A stretch of DNA of 64,000 bases from NCBI GenBank assembly GCA_019059635.1, contig JAGVRJ010000012.1, positions 1,364,001 through 1,428,000 of the forward strand, in the 5' to 3' direction. The translations under genes were made by a program, and so were the position numbers. Shown here one piece after another: positions 14,044 to 25,750 of the stretch (within the stretch, counting starts at the first letter, position 1; the number at the start of each line of letters is the position of its first letter). The notes beneath the pieces were generated by a model, which ran no database searches, was not told the DNA's origin, and saw only the letters and a program-made list of their open reading frames with translations. The DNA comes from Proales similis (Eukaryota; Rotifera; Eurotatoria; Ploima; Proalidae).

Positions 14044-14583
14044 TCAAATGTTTATGTCGGAAACAAGACTTTCAAGCTGCTTAAACGATTCGTCGGGTTC
14101 GCCTAGAGGCAAGCGATCAAGCGTTTCAAGAAGCGTTGCCGGGTCGCTTTTCGACGCCGAGTGGCAAACAAGCTGCTGCTTGATGCTCTTCAGCTGGCTT
14201 TCGAACTGCTCGCAGAGCCGAGCCAGCTCATCCTCGCCCGCAGACACACCTGTCTCACTGTAGACCCAGGAGAGCGACAGCTCATAATTGTGCTTTTCGA
14301 TCTTGTTCAGTCGGTCGACAAGACGCTGCATGACGGGCGAATCGGCGGGAAGCAGCTCCATGCAAGCTGCTCTCACTTGGCCGCAGACGAACGCCAGTTT
14401 GATCAGGCGTCTGTAGGCGAGATCGAATCCGATCTGCATTTGCTGCTCGTCCTCCATGTAACGTTGAAGGGCGTCACGGTAGCCGGTCGATTCTAGCTCG
14501 TTGACCAGTCGTTCGCTGGCTCGTCGCTGCACACTCAAATCGTCGTTGTCGGCGTCTCCGAAGAATGGATCGTCCATTTGCAT
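14044..14583 (-). CDS. YAE1: YAE1-like protein (Fe-S adaptor for ABCE1), intronless
   Basis: 179 aa. YAE1 with LTO1 recruits ABCE1/Rli1 to the cytosolic iron-sulfur targeting complex. The acidic DPFFGDADNDD start, the block ESTGYRDALQRYMEDEQQMQ-IGFDLAYRRL and CGQVRAA resemble the glycine-spaced helical Yae1 motif and its following helix. Several of the motif's glycines are replaced, so this is a divergent member. The remaining 100 residues are helical and unremarkable. The gene sits 256 bp downstream of MRPL48 on the same strand. The ATG used lies directly after a CTAG, which could be a splice acceptor from a 5' UTR exon. Confidence 0.65.
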   Translation of the reverse strand: MQMDDPFFGDADNDDLSVQRRASERLVNELESTGYRDALQRYMEDEQQMQIGFDLAYRRLIKLAFVCGQVRAACMELLPADSPVMQRLVDRLNKIEKHNYELSLSWVYSETGVSAGEDELARLCEQFESQLKSIKQQLVCHSASKSDPATLLETLDRLPLGEPDESFKQLESLVSDINI

Positions 14584-14839
14584 CTAGTGCTTCCTCTCTG
14601 TGTAGGTGAAGAAATAAAACGGTTAAAACACAATTGAGCAATATGAATGAAGAAACATCGATTCTCGATTTAAAGTCGCTTTCAAACGCTTTTCGCTGTC
14701 GGATTAGGCGAACAGAAAAGTAAGGAAATTTGTTTTAATTGTGTTGTTCAGAGAGAGAGAGAGAGATGAACACGAGTGAGATAAACAGAGCGAGTAAACA
14801 AGGCAAAAACAAGATGATCAGAGAGAGAGAAACGATCGG

Positions 14840-15484
14840 CTATTTGCGAGTCATTTCGGTCAGCTGCTGCTTGAGCTCGTTGAGCTCAATGTCAGGCACG
14901 TAGCGGAACTCGTCCTCTTGGGCTTGCGGCCGCGATATGTTCAACTCGACTCCCTCGGGCAAATTCAATTGGATCGCCTCGAACAGGAGTGGAGCCTGCG
15001 TGGCCTTGAGCGAGCCTATTCTCACCACTCGATGGTACATGTTCAAGTCGTACTCTCGGTCCAGATTGGAGCTCAGCGGCTGATACGTCTTCACTTTGAG
15101 GCTTCTGGCCGGCATCGCGTACCTCTCCACGACCTGCACGTCAAGAGTTTGACACAGACGCTCGACGTACTTGAAAAAGACGTCCAGCACGCTGTAGTCG
15201 TAGCCCTTCAAGTTTATGTTCAACAGCTCGTAGGTGGGCACAGGTCGTTCCCGCTCCAGATAGGGCGGGTCGTAAAAGTTCAACGCCTGGTTGGTCACAT
15301 GGTCGAATCTGGCGCTCGCTTGCTCGTCCTTGCTTTTCAGCAATTCGACCAGAGGCGTCTTTGCCTTTTCGTTTGCCTGTTGGACCACTTCCCTGCTGGC
15401 AGTTGTTAACGAACGACCACTAATTTGTCCTAATCTACAGCAGGCGCCGATCCTCTCGACTGCCTTGGCCGATTGCCTGAGCAT
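14840..15484 (-). CDS. MRPL48: Mitochondrial ribosomal protein mL48, intronless
   Basis: Large-subunit mitoribosomal protein with a uS10-like fold, 214 aa. Residues 1-35 are basic with no acids until E10 and read as a mitochondrial presequence (LRQSAKAV, CCRLGQISGRSLTTAS). The core has YELLNINLKGYDYSVLDVF, VERLCQTLDVQVVERYAMPAR, YHRVVRIGSLKATQAPLL and IQLNLPEGVELNI, which match the mL48/uS10 pattern and length. The ATG follows TTTTAG immediately. The gene is divergently oriented to ZFC3H1, and the roughly 950 bp between their starts must hold both promoters. Confidence 0.87.
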   Translation of the reverse strand: MLRQSAKAVERIGACCRLGQISGRSLTTASREVVQQANEKAKTPLVELLKSKDEQASARFDHVTNQALNFYDPPYLERERPVPTYELLNINLKGYDYSVLDVFFKYVERLCQTLDVQVVERYAMPARSLKVKTYQPLSSNLDREYDLNMYHRVVRIGSLKATQAPLLFEAIQLNLPEGVELNISRPQAQEDEFRYVPDIELNELKQQLTEMTRK

Positions 15485-16430
15485 CTAAAATGCGACGAGT
15501 TGAACTGTTGAGCTGATGGGGCGAAATCGCACGAGCATGTGCTCTAGTCGTGCAAATGTGGAGCTCGGACGGTTACTGGGGCCACACGATCAGTTTCAAG
15601 CCAGCGGCACGATTCAAACAATCGTGGTCATGACCAAGTGCCGTTATCGCTCTTTTCGGTTCCTTTTCAAAACTGAGTTCACACACAGGCAGATCGAGTG
15701 GCGGCGCACGAATGAACAGCACCATGTCGGTGTTGATCGGTCGGATTGGTGAAAATTTGAAAAAAAAAACTGAAGCGAGATGAGACTAAGTTGAATCGGT
15801 TTGCAGTTACCTAACGAGGCAACGATGCCAATGGTGCGAGAGAGAAAGGTCGATATAACGCAAAAGCCGAGATTATGCGTCATCGTATACATGGTCCGAT
15901 TGGCGGAATTATGCGGCGCATAATTAATGCGAGCAGAGCTTGCGTGCAAGCAGTTCGGTCAAATTTGAACGCCGCTATTGCCGGCTGAGATAACTTAGCT
16001 GCAATCAAATATCCATGTTCCCACTTGGCCGCTCAGCGATCACACATTTGAGCGAGACCCTTGATTTGCCGTGGCGGTCGTCGTCGTTTTGCTGCAGCGC
16101 ATATGCGGCCTTAATGCAATGAGAACGAGAGTGCGTGCATGCGTGCTGCGTGGATGGGACTGTGCATGAAGAGCATGGTCGAGCAAGAGCCAAAGAGAAT
16201 GAGAGAGAGAGAGAGACTGAGACAGAGAGATAGATTGAGAGCATGTTCTAGCGGCAAGCGAAAAGCGAAGCAAGCGCTGGGCTTCACCACCCAATCTTAT
16301 GTCGACAACATGTATTCGCCACTTGACTCTTGCTTCTTCACTCTAAATTGTTGATGAATGCAAGCACTAGCGTGGCGAGCATAATACTCATGTCCAAGGC
16401 GCAGTGGGACTCGCTAAGCGCTTAAGCCTA
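15485..16430. other. Divergent promoter region MRPL48 / ZFC3H1
   Basis: Head-to-head interval. It holds a poly-A run near 15760-15768, a (GA)n tract near 16200-16216 and an AT-rich segment near 15905-15970. No supported gene. The ZFC3H1 frame is open back to 16404, but only with GTG; the first ATG is at 16431. Confidence 0.5.
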
Positions 16431-19400
16431 ATGAACATGAGTGGCGAGGAGGCCGCAGATCTAGTCGCGCTCCCGTCAACCTCCTGCGAATCAAATTGCC
16501 TCGGCGACCAGATCGATCGACGACAGACGGCCAGCATGGAGAGAGATGACCTTCAACTGCTAGTCAAAGGCCAGCAATCGTCTGACTTGGAGAGCGGCGA
16601 GCTTACAGATGACGACAATCAGCCGGCCAGTGATGAGGAAGATGTAAGTTTACTTGAACACAACCGGACTTGATCGAACTTGACGCCAACCGTCATCGGC
16701 AGGAGATGATGATCGAACTCAAAATGAAAGCGCTGCGCTCTTTACTCGAGAAGGAGAGAGACTCGCGCAAGAAGAAAGCGAGCAAGAAGCGAAAAGCGGC
16801 CGCCAAGCGAGCAAAGGACTCGGGCAAGAACTCGAATCGAATGGACGATTACACGCCACGAGCAATGGAGCTCGACGAGCCTGCTCTTCTGCCTCCTCCC
16901 TCGGCTCCCCCCGTTGTTGCTTTGCTTAATCAACAGCCTCTGCTGCCCAATCCCGAGTTTGTGTCTTTTTCTCAATTACACGCCGCAATCGCTCCATTCT
17001 ACTCGGGCGGCCAGCTCGCTCCAGTTCGAGTAGGCAAAAGGCCAAAGCGCAAGCTGAATCGCTTGTATCGCAAGCGCGTCAAGAATGCATTGAATCTTCA
17101 AAGCTCGCTGATGCAGGCCAGAGCCGAGCCGACCGACTTTCCGAGTCTGGGACACGGCATCGATATCGACGAGCGGTTTATTGACGCGAGCAGCGGCACG
17201 CTCGATGTCGACTACCGACTGGCTCTGAGCGAGCTCGACGACCAGATGGAGCGAAATGAGAAAGAAGTAAAAGAAACTCTCGAGCAGGTTGACGATCAGA
17301 CAGGCGCGATTGCCTTTACCGCAGCAGTCGAGCACAATTTGCCAATCGAAATCGAGTCAGAAGAGGACATTGAAGAGCTTCGACTCAAACTGCTCAGCAA
17401 TGTTAGCGAGCAGCGCGAGCTCAAGAAACGTCTCGCCCAAGAGGAAGAGCAGAGGAAAAAGGAGGAGCTGGAAAAAGAGCTTGACAACTTGAAGAAGCTG
17501 TTGATCAAGCACGAGAAAGACCTGAACGAGAGTCGAATAAAAGAGAACAAAACTCATCCGCGAATCGCACCGGTCATAATTCGAATCCAGTCACACTATT
17601 CAACAGACGACGACGAGGATGAACAGGCACCGGCAGCCGGCAACGAAATCGCCGATCCGCTCAATTCAATCGAGTTTAAATCGAGCTTGAATTCGTTTCT
17701 TCAACAAGCAAAGCAGATTAGTCTCGAGCAACAGCAGTTGGAGCAAAGAAAACAAGAGCAGGAGCAGAAGAGCACAAAGGAAAATCAGAAAGCGCTCAGC
17801 AACGAGCTGGCCAAGCAGGAGTTGATCAGGAGCCTCAGAGACAAGATAAATGCGCGAACTTTGCTCATAAGCGAGCTGAGTAAGCGCTCTCTGTCCTACG
17901 AGCAGGTGATCAGCCGTAAGCAGTCAAGCATCGAACTGTCGCAGAAGAAGATATTTATGCTCGAAGAGCAGCTCAAGGCGGCGCGAAAGGTCCTCGACGC
18001 CAACAAGAGTTCAATTGAAATCATAAAATCACAGAAATCAACCACGGACTTGAAAATCACGCAGCAGAAAGAGGCCAAAGCCAAGCAGCAGTTGTTGCTT
18101 CAGAAAATCATTTCGGCTCCATTGGTGCCCAGTCGTCGAGAAGTGGGCGCCGAGACCAAATCAGCGCAGCAGACGGGAGCTCAGCCACCTCCGCCCTCGA
18201 TTCCACCGCCTCCTCCTCCTCCTCCTGCGCCTCAAGCACAGCCGGCCGCTTCAGATCGAATCAAGGCTGTGATAAGGCAGAGAGAGGCCACTCGGATTGA
18301 GCCCCAATCTAGCCGACTGGCTTCCAGTCTCACTCTTAAGAGCCTAATGAAAAGTCAAAATGTGCAGCCCGTCGCCAAACGCACTTGTCTAAATAACAAA
18401 ATTACTCGACCGAACATTTACACCTCGCAGCAGACCGATCACAAGCTGGAGCAGTTGGCCAAGACCAGTCAGAGCGGAATGAATCAGAGCAGACCGGAGC
18501 TGGTAGTCAGCACGAAACTGATCACGACCACGAGCAAGCAAACGCAGCCAGTAATCAACAGCCAGGAGAAAATCAAGGGCGTTCAGGAGGTGAACTCGAT
18601 CCTCAGCGAGCTGCTCGTCGACTTTCCCTATTTGCATCATTCGTCTTTCGACTTGTGGCTCTACGATTTGGGCCTCGCCAACGAGCCAATTCAAACGAAC
18701 CGGACGCTGAAATTAAAAAGCAAATCGAGCCAGTCGATCGGACTGAGCAATGAGAAAATATTTCTTATCGAGGCTCCGAGTGAATACCAGAGTCCACTGA
18801 AAGCGTTCAGAGGCTATCGGTTCGCTTCTCACTTTGACCAGGTGAACGAGTTCGAAGACGCTTATTCGAAGCTCTACTGTCACAGTATAGACATTCGACG
18901 TCCGTTCTGTCCGTTTGACCTTCATGGCTCTTGCAAGGACTCGACCTGTCCCTACCAGCATTCAAGCGCGCTGAGTATGGACAACTTTCAGCGAACCGAG
19001 CACTTTCTCTCCTACAGCCCTCGGCTGCTCGAGCTGAGCGCACAGCCGTCGAGCAAGGAGGTCGCGCGCAAGCTGAGAGAAACGGCCAAAAGCTTCATGA
19101 GCGAACATCTCAATCGAATGAGCATCCGCGACTATTTCAAGTTTCTCTACGAACATGTGAGAAAGAACCTAGACAAGCCCGAGTGCACTGTGTTGGCGCG
19201 CGAGCCGTATTTACGAACGAACGCTTCGACGACGAGATCGATCGGCTTGTTTGAGGCCGATTTGGAGAGAGGGGCTGAATGCGACCTGCTCGGCTGCGTG
19301 TTGAATGCGGCACTGAGCGCCAACTCAAATCGTCTGCTGACTAATCGTCTGAAGCAGCTGGCAGCCGAAGGAAATCTCACTCTCGACTGGCTGGTCAGTC

Positions 19401-21663
19401 AGGACGAGTTCAAAACGGACGCGATGCTCGTCGCCTGGCTCCATTTGGCGCATGACACTCTGCAGCACAATCAGCAGTCGGTCGAGCAAGTGCTCAACGT
19501 TCTGAGCCATGCGCTCGAGCAAAACGTCAAGTGCGAGTCTCTCTGGCTGATCTACTTGATCGCGTACCGAGTGAAACGCAACTCGACTCTCGATTTTCAC
19601 GAAGTCTGCATGATGTGCATGGACAATCTGCTCACCCACGACCTCGCCTGGCTCATGCTCACCACATGTCCGGATGCGTTCGTCGACAGTCTGATCGAAC
19701 GCTACGAAAAGCATTTAATCGAATCAGACTCGTGGAGTGAATTTGAACAACGCGACTTGGCCGCCTCCGTCCATTCCAACGTTTCATTTTACTTGAGCGA
19801 ACTTGCCCTTTTTGCTGTTCGCCGCAGCCAGTTCAAGCAACAAAAAGACAAGTCGCCGCTCACTGTTCTGCTCGAGAGTTATCTGCGACGAAACGAGTTT
19901 GTCAGTAAACTGCATCCGGTCGACTTGTGCCATTTGTGGCTGTGCGCCGTTCATCTTCAAGCGTTCAATACCATGCCCAGCTGGCTCGAGTCTAACACTT
20001 GGATTGTACATGCGATCGATAAGCCGGCCTTCTGGCGTTTAGGCTCAGACTCGCGGCGCCTCTTCAAATCGGATTTCTTTCGCTCGTTGTCGAATCGATA
20101 CAGCCACCGGGAGACTCGGAGCGAGGACTGTGTTTGGATCACGTGGCGTCGTGCTGGCACCACTCTCAAGTGCTCGGTGGACAATTTGCAGCAGTTGTTC
20201 TACGAAGGCCTCAAGTCAATCAGCGTCCGATGCGAAGCCATGCCCGAGCAGAGACAAAAACGGCTGATCAGAATGTACAGCCTTCCGCTGTTCATAAACT
20301 CAATCGGCCTTGAGCTGGCCAATCGCCGGGTTGACACAGCTGCTCGTCTCACTGAGCGTCTTCTCAAATCGCCCGATGCCGGCTGGCTCTTGGAACTCTG
20401 GCTTTTGCAGCTGCACATTCATCAAAGTCAAAACGAGACGCAGAAAGCCGAGCAACTGTTGAAGCAAGCCCTTGACTTGTTCAAGAACGAGCCAATCATG
20501 GCCATGGCCGCGGCTCGATTCTACAATCGAACCGGAAAGCGACAAGTAGCCATCGAACTGCTCGAGTCTTTGGTCCGCTCGATTGAGACCACAGCTCGAC
20601 CGGAACATGACGCATTCAGTCTCTACAAGTAAGCCTGTCTCCTTGTTTAAACCCCAATTCAACACTGAAACAATTGCTTGAAGGAAGCTGATCGGCTTAA
20701 ATGACGAAGCGACTTCAGACTCAGAAAACCGATTCAAAATGGCCGTTTGTTTTTGGTAAGAAGCTGCTGGTTGCCTCCTTTTGATTCAAAAGACTAATTT
20801 GCGGTCCAAGTGAGTACATTGAACTCAAACAACTCGACTCAAGTCTGGTATCGAGCGTCTACGGTCAACTGTTGAGCAAGTTTAACAGGCCGTCGGAACG
20901 AGCCGCTCTTTGGATCAGGTTAGAATTCGTTTAGTTGGCGAACGGAAAGCATCAGCCCTCATGAAGAACGTTCGAGCAGATTCTTTAGATTTGTGAACGC
21001 TCGACAGGAAGCGTTTGACGACGAGAAGCTTCTCTCGCTCATGCGGCGTTCGATATCTGATCTGAACGAGCTCGATCCGGGCGCGTGTGCTGTTTGGCCT
21101 TTCTACCAAGTCGGCTCAGACTCGCCGTGTGGCAAGGTGCAGCCCAGCTTTTACTATCAAAACTGCTTGCTCGACGCCCTGCTGAGACTGTTCACTCGGT
21201 CGAATGAGGAGAGAGCTGAGCTGCTCGGCCACTTGGTGGATCTGATGGGCGGCAATTTTAAAATGCTGAGCAACTATTTGACCAACTGCTTGAAACTGAA
21301 CGGCACCCAGCAAACTCTGCAGCAACTGTACGATCACTTGAACGCTTACCATGTGACGGATGAGAACCTCTGGATCGAGTAAGTGATTCGCGAACAAATG
21401 CGTGCGGCTTTAGATTGAATCTTTAAAACCATGCGCGCTCGGCCGCGTTCAGATGCATCAAGTTAAGCGTAGACACAAATCAAATCGATCAGGTTAATTC
21501 AAGTTACTTTTCGACTTGTTCAAGGGACAAATTTGAAAGAGTTTGCTTAAAATAAAAAAAGGCAAAGCTCGTATTTCAGAAGGCCGAGCAGGAGTGCACA
21601 AGAGGCATAGTTCACTTGTCCAAGCTGAGGAGCTTGGCCGAACCACTGATGCGCTCCACGTAG
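16431..21663 (+). CDS. ZFC3H1: ZFC3H1 zinc-finger protein (PAXT connection), 7 exons
   Basis: In animals ZFC3H1 links the MTR4 helicase to PABPN1 in the nuclear PAXT connection, directing polyadenylated transcripts to the exosome. Exons 16431-16643, 16703-20628, 20684-20755, 20811-20918, 20989-21378, 21453-21492 and 21580-21663 total 1610 codons. An acidic N-terminus is followed by a Lys/Arg-rich block, coiled coils (about 250-480) and a proline run with PPPPPPPP (about 560). The single C3H finger CPFDLHGSCKDSTCPYQH (C-x6-C-x5-C-x3-H) is at about residue 815. The C-terminal half is helical, HAT/TPR-like (for example WLLELWLLQLHIHQ). One exon of 3.9 kb carries four-fifths of the protein, while the last 700 bp are cut by five short introns. 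The start is the first in-frame ATG, with another two codons later. Confidence 0.9.
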
Positions 21664-22229
21664 CAAGTTAACGGCCGGCCTTAACTGCGGCCAGAAGACA
21701 TCATGGGCCCAATTCTTTTATTAATAAACTGTTTTCAGGCACAGGGTCGGCTGCGCATCGGCCGGATGCTCCCGCGAGTAAGTTGACCGGTTTTCGTATC
21801 TATTCTCGGCGCATTTGCTTCGCCCGCTCAACTCGTTCTACAACCTGTTCTCTGTCTGTTGCCTATTCTTCTAGCTCTGTACTCTTGGTCAGAGCCGTTT
21901 AGTCTTTTATTTTTGTCCTTGCCATTAATTAACACATTTCATATACAATTGCGGCGGCCAATTGAGCCGACAGTAAATATACACAGAAAAGAGAGACTCA
22001 CATCAACGAATATTCTCAAGAACTGGTGTGGTGCTAGCTAATGATTATTGATGATGGTGAATAGCTAATAAAAACATTCAAAGTTCTTTGGAGTTAAACT
22101 TGTGATCGCCGCAGGCGTGATAGCCTGTTCGAGTGAGCCGCTCTTCTCTTGTTGTTGTTGTTGCTGTAACAATTTCATTCGCTGCTGCTCTTTTAAAGCT
22201 AGAAGCAGATCGCGAACTAGACGCGCAAG
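21664..22229. other. Intergenic: ZFC3H1 3' UTR and RPL37 upstream
   Basis: An AATAAA lies near 21723. Just after it, 21738-21777 looks like a small exon flanked by TTTTCAG and GTAAGT and could be a non-coding first exon. A (GTT)n run near 22150-22163 and pyrimidine-rich sequence precede the RPL37 ATG. No coding sequence is recognised. Confidence 0.4.
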
Positions 22230-22505
22230 ATGACCAAGGGTACGACCAGCTTCGGTAAACGAAACCGCAAAACGCACACCATCTGCCGACGATGCGGTCG
22301 AAGTTCATATCACATTCAGAAGAAGCGATGCGCTGCATGCGGTTACCCGAACGCCAAGATCCGCAAATATAACTGGAGCGAGAAGGCCCAGCGCAGACGC
22401 ACCACTGGCACTGGCCGCATGCGACACCTCAAGGTCGTTTTCCGACGACACACCAACGGCTTCCGCACCGGCCAGGCCAAGCCCCGACAGGTGACCGCCC
22501 AATAA
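22230..22505 (+). CDS. RPL37: Ribosomal protein eL37, intronless
   Basis: 91 aa, cytosolic 60S subunit. It begins [16 protein letters not shown] and carries the C4 zinc motif [22 protein letters not shown], then [26 protein letters not shown], with the expected length and full identity to the family layout. Polyadenylation signal AATAAA lies near 22577. Lack of an intron is unusual for animal RPL37 genes, although a 5' UTR intron cannot be excluded. Confidence 0.97.
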   Translation: MTKGTTSFGKRNRKTHTICRRCGRSSYHIQKKRCAACGYPNAKIRKYNWSEKAQRRRTTGTGRMRHLKVVFRRHTNGFRTGQAKPRQVTAQ

Positions 22506-22630
22506 ATTATTTGACGCTTGCATTGCCGTTGCGCCTTCAACATTACCGTCGAAGCTCAATTAAACGTGTAAAAGTCAAATAAATTGAGGAGAAAAAAAAA
22601 GTGCACTTTTATTATTGCTCTGGATTAATT

Positions 22631-23402
22631 CTAAATAATTGCACATGTGGAGCAGCAGGGGCTCATTTCTGATGATTGACTCAAAAGAGGACTGGCCGGG
22701 TTGTTTGATTGACGCACAGTGTTTGATCTCGAGCGCTGCGTTCTTATACCCTTGAGATGGCGCGCAAATATTTTTAAAGGCTCTAGCGACCCGCACTGAT
22801 GATTGTCAAGATCCATCAAGTAAAAATCAATCACATGGTCGTGCTCAGATCGGAAGCACTCAATCTGCTGGGCTTCGATTCTCTGGCCGCTTGCCTTTCT
22901 ACGTGAGCTCTCAACGCCGATCAGAACAATGGCGAAACGCTGGTCAACTATGTTCGCATAGTTCATTATATCCCAGTGCCATTTGCTCAAGTTTAAGAAC
23001 GAGTCAGAGTTGTTCAGATCGAAGAAGAGCAGCACACCGTCGGCTCGCTTGTAATAGCTCTGTGTCAGGCTTCTGAACCGTTCCATGCCTTTTTTTTTGT
23101 TTCAATCGAATAAGCATCATTCACCAGCCTGATAGCGAGTGAAGCAAAAAGGCAAAAAAAAAACAAAGAGAAGGAAGGAGAGCAAATTTTGGCGGTTTAC
23201 TTTCTGTGTCTTTGACGGTGAACGCGAATCGCTCATTGTCCAAATCGAAGTCGATCTCAAGCTCGGCTTCATCCTCGCTCGTCGCACATTCCAGTCCAGT
23301 TGATTGCTTTAAGCGGCTGAAATAGCTGCTCTTGCCGCACATCGGATCGCCTGCAAGCATCACCGAGTACGTGTTCAGCTGTGAGAGCTTTCTGCCAGCC
23401 AT
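22631..23402 (-). CDS. Degenerate Rab-like small GTPase with CaaX end, 2 exons
   Basis: Exons 23402-23201 and 23088-22631 give 219 aa. The G1 loop GDPMCGKSS is intact. Where Rabs read DTAGQERF, this protein reads DTESMERF, so the catalytic glutamine is absent. RSLTQSYYKRADGVLLFFDLNNSDSF is strongly Rab-like. The G4 NKxD site reads IGVESS, and the G5 SAK motif is not evident. The protein ends CCSTCAII, a CaaX-type prenylation signal. This suggests a membrane-anchored Rab-fold protein that may bind nucleotide weakly and not hydrolyse GTP. Orthology is not recognised. The intron (23089-23200) is longer than most here and its acceptor lies in an A/T homopolymer. The start is the ATG before AGRKLSQLNTYSVMLAGD; the frame upstream has no ATG. 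Confidence 0.7.
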
Positions 23403-23666
23403 TGTTGTTGAAGCAACTACTCCGAGCTGTACTAGTCGGCACTTAACCACTGGTTGTGTGTTGAATCATGTGACAACGCGTTTTCTTTTGCTTGCTTGCC
23501 TCTTCTAATTTATTTAAGCACAAAAAATAAAGAGAGAGAGAGGGAGGGAGATAAAAGAAAAAAGAGAGGAGAATTGTCGATTGGCACGGATATTAAGGTT
23601 AACGAGAGACGCAGATGAAAATGAGACAGAAAACAAAATAGAATGCAGAAATCGCCCACAAAGTAA

Positions 23667-24665
23667 TTAAAGATATTTTTTTGAGCAAAAACAACAAACG
23701 CTCTTGAGTTTGCCAAGTAGGGTGTCGTCCGACGAACGGTTGCGGCGCTTGGTGGCAAGTGTGGCGAGTTGCTTCGGTCCGTCTTGAGATGCCGTGTATG
23801 TAAACAGAACGATTGTGTCAACAGTCAATGTGAAGCTGTGGCTCTTACCAAAACTGGGCACGAAAATGTAATACTTCTGGCATAGTTTGTGAATGTAGTT
23901 TTCTATTTCGCGAATGTCCCTCTGGATCTCGGCAACCTCGGAGCGCTTCTCGATAGTGACCAGCGACTGAGACTGGCTGACCTCGCAAGACATTGACGGC
24001 TTACGCATCAGACTGGTTGCCAGACTGGCCAAGTCACCTGCAACAATGCTCAGCAATAGTCTGCTTTTGGTCTTCATGGACACAGTGCTTACTTTGCGTG
24101 CAGTAGGATTTCATGATGTACAAGTGGCGGATGGCTTCGACTTTGAGAAATTCCAACGAGGCGATTATTTGCTGAATGAGAGCGAACATCTCGTTCTCTT
24201 GGTTGCCAGACACTCTGTCGACGCAGGCTGCTTGTTAGATCGGGCCGAGAAGAGCAGAGAGCGATCGCGCGCGACTTACTCGTCTATTTGAGGCAACAGT
24301 TTTTCCAGCGTCGTTCGTATGTGCATGTAGGCTTCAAGCCGCATGCTTTTCAACTCATCTCGAATGTTGACACGATCGTTCAAATGGCTGTTTTCAAACA
24401 CCACCAGATGATCGTGATAATTCGATATCGACTTGTGGCTTTCATTTACAAGCTGGACAAAAAGTAGAGGAGAGGAACACGCATCAGAAGAAGAGGAGAT
24501 GATGCTTACCTTGAGACAGTCGTCGACAACCACTTGCTTCATGTCGTGGACCGCTGTCTTGCGAGGGGCAATCAGTATGGCCGAGCCTTGGTGGCTCATC
24601 TTGGCATGACTGCTCTGATTCGTACGCGATGCCATACTCGACTTGGCATCCGATTCACTTCTCAT
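23667..24665 (-). CDS. PA28 (11S) proteasome-activator-like protein, 5 exons
   Basis: Exons 24665-24510, 24452-24280, 24214-24093, 24037-23849 and 23782-23667 give 251 codons, close to the roughly 250 aa of PA28gamma. The predicted all-helical protein has LPQIDEVSGNQENEMFAL where the family has its activation loop, then helices around LEFLKVEAIRHLYIMKSY and AEIQRDIREIENYIHKL. The similarity is positional and by pattern, not strong identity, so the call is tentative. If correct it would form a heptameric nuclear cap on the 20S proteasome. The last intron (23783-23848, 66 bp) is in frame with no stop, so it may be retained, giving 273 aa. An unrelated helical bundle protein is the alternative. 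Confidence 0.42.
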
Positions 24666-25750
24666 GCAAGATTAATAATCCATCCGAGTCAGGCCTGTCC
24701 AACATCGGTGCGTCATAATCTATTCGCCAGAACGATTAAGCATTGCTTCGCGGAATTTATTTTATGTCGGCGCTAAATGAGGAGACAACAGTGAATTCTG
24801 CGCGTCAGAGTGCACACGCACAGACTCGGACGAGCCGCAAACAGGGGTTAAATGACAAACGAGTCGGCGATTGACGAAATTCAAGCCGAATCAGTTTTCA
24901 CAATGATCAAAAATGTTATTGACGCCGGTGACAAACACAGAGCCGCATGTGGCATCTCAGCGGGTTAAAAAATCGATACCGATGCCAAAATGTGTCGGTG
25001 TGAGGGTAGGAGCAGGCAAAGATGATAAAGCCTGATAAAATCAAGATTGATGTGGTTGTTGCCACCACCACCACCACCACCGCCGCTCTTTAATTAAATG
25101 AACGAGTGGCGTCTGGCCTGAAGCGTCTATTTATACCTTTAAACGCTCTTCCTCGTTTTGCCTGATTAGAGCGTTTCTCGGACATGCTCTTAAGATGCCT
25201 TAAGACGAGTGTTACACAACAACAAAGCCGAGGCGAACGCATGCAAGCAGAAAATTTCCAATTTTGCTCAAGAATCTCATTCTCGTACAATGAGATCCAA
25301 ATTACGGAGATTCGCTCTTTTGAATCCGCTGCATCAAGGGGTGGTGAGCATGTCATTTCGCTGCACTAATTGAAAGCCAGGATGCAGAGTTTTCCACTCG
25401 GGGCCAATTTCGAATCGCCCAACTGATTGGGGCCTCAATTAGGACCGACTCGCATTCGCCTGCATTTGTTTTAAATTCTTTTTTACAAACTGCTCGCCTT
25501 GTCGACACAGATTGAAATTAAAAACAAAAATTTCATCGATTTTTTCTTCTATTAAATCAAATAGGCGTGTAGCCGACGTGGTTAGATGCGGTTTCAATGC
25601 GAAAGAACAATCCGATGAACCCTAAATTAATGGTGCGGCCTGGCGCGTTCGTTCTTCTCTTCATGCACTGAGAGGGGGAAGAAGCGCAAATCAAAATAAA
25701 CTGCTCGCTATTCGCTCGGCATATTCGGAGCTGCGCCTTTTCGACTACAT
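24666..25750. other. Divergent intergenic region PA28-like / DARS2
   Basis: Head-to-head spacer of 1.1 kb. It contains a (CCA)n run near 25060-25082 and AT-rich stretches near 25480-25560. No gene is supported. Confidence 0.5.
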
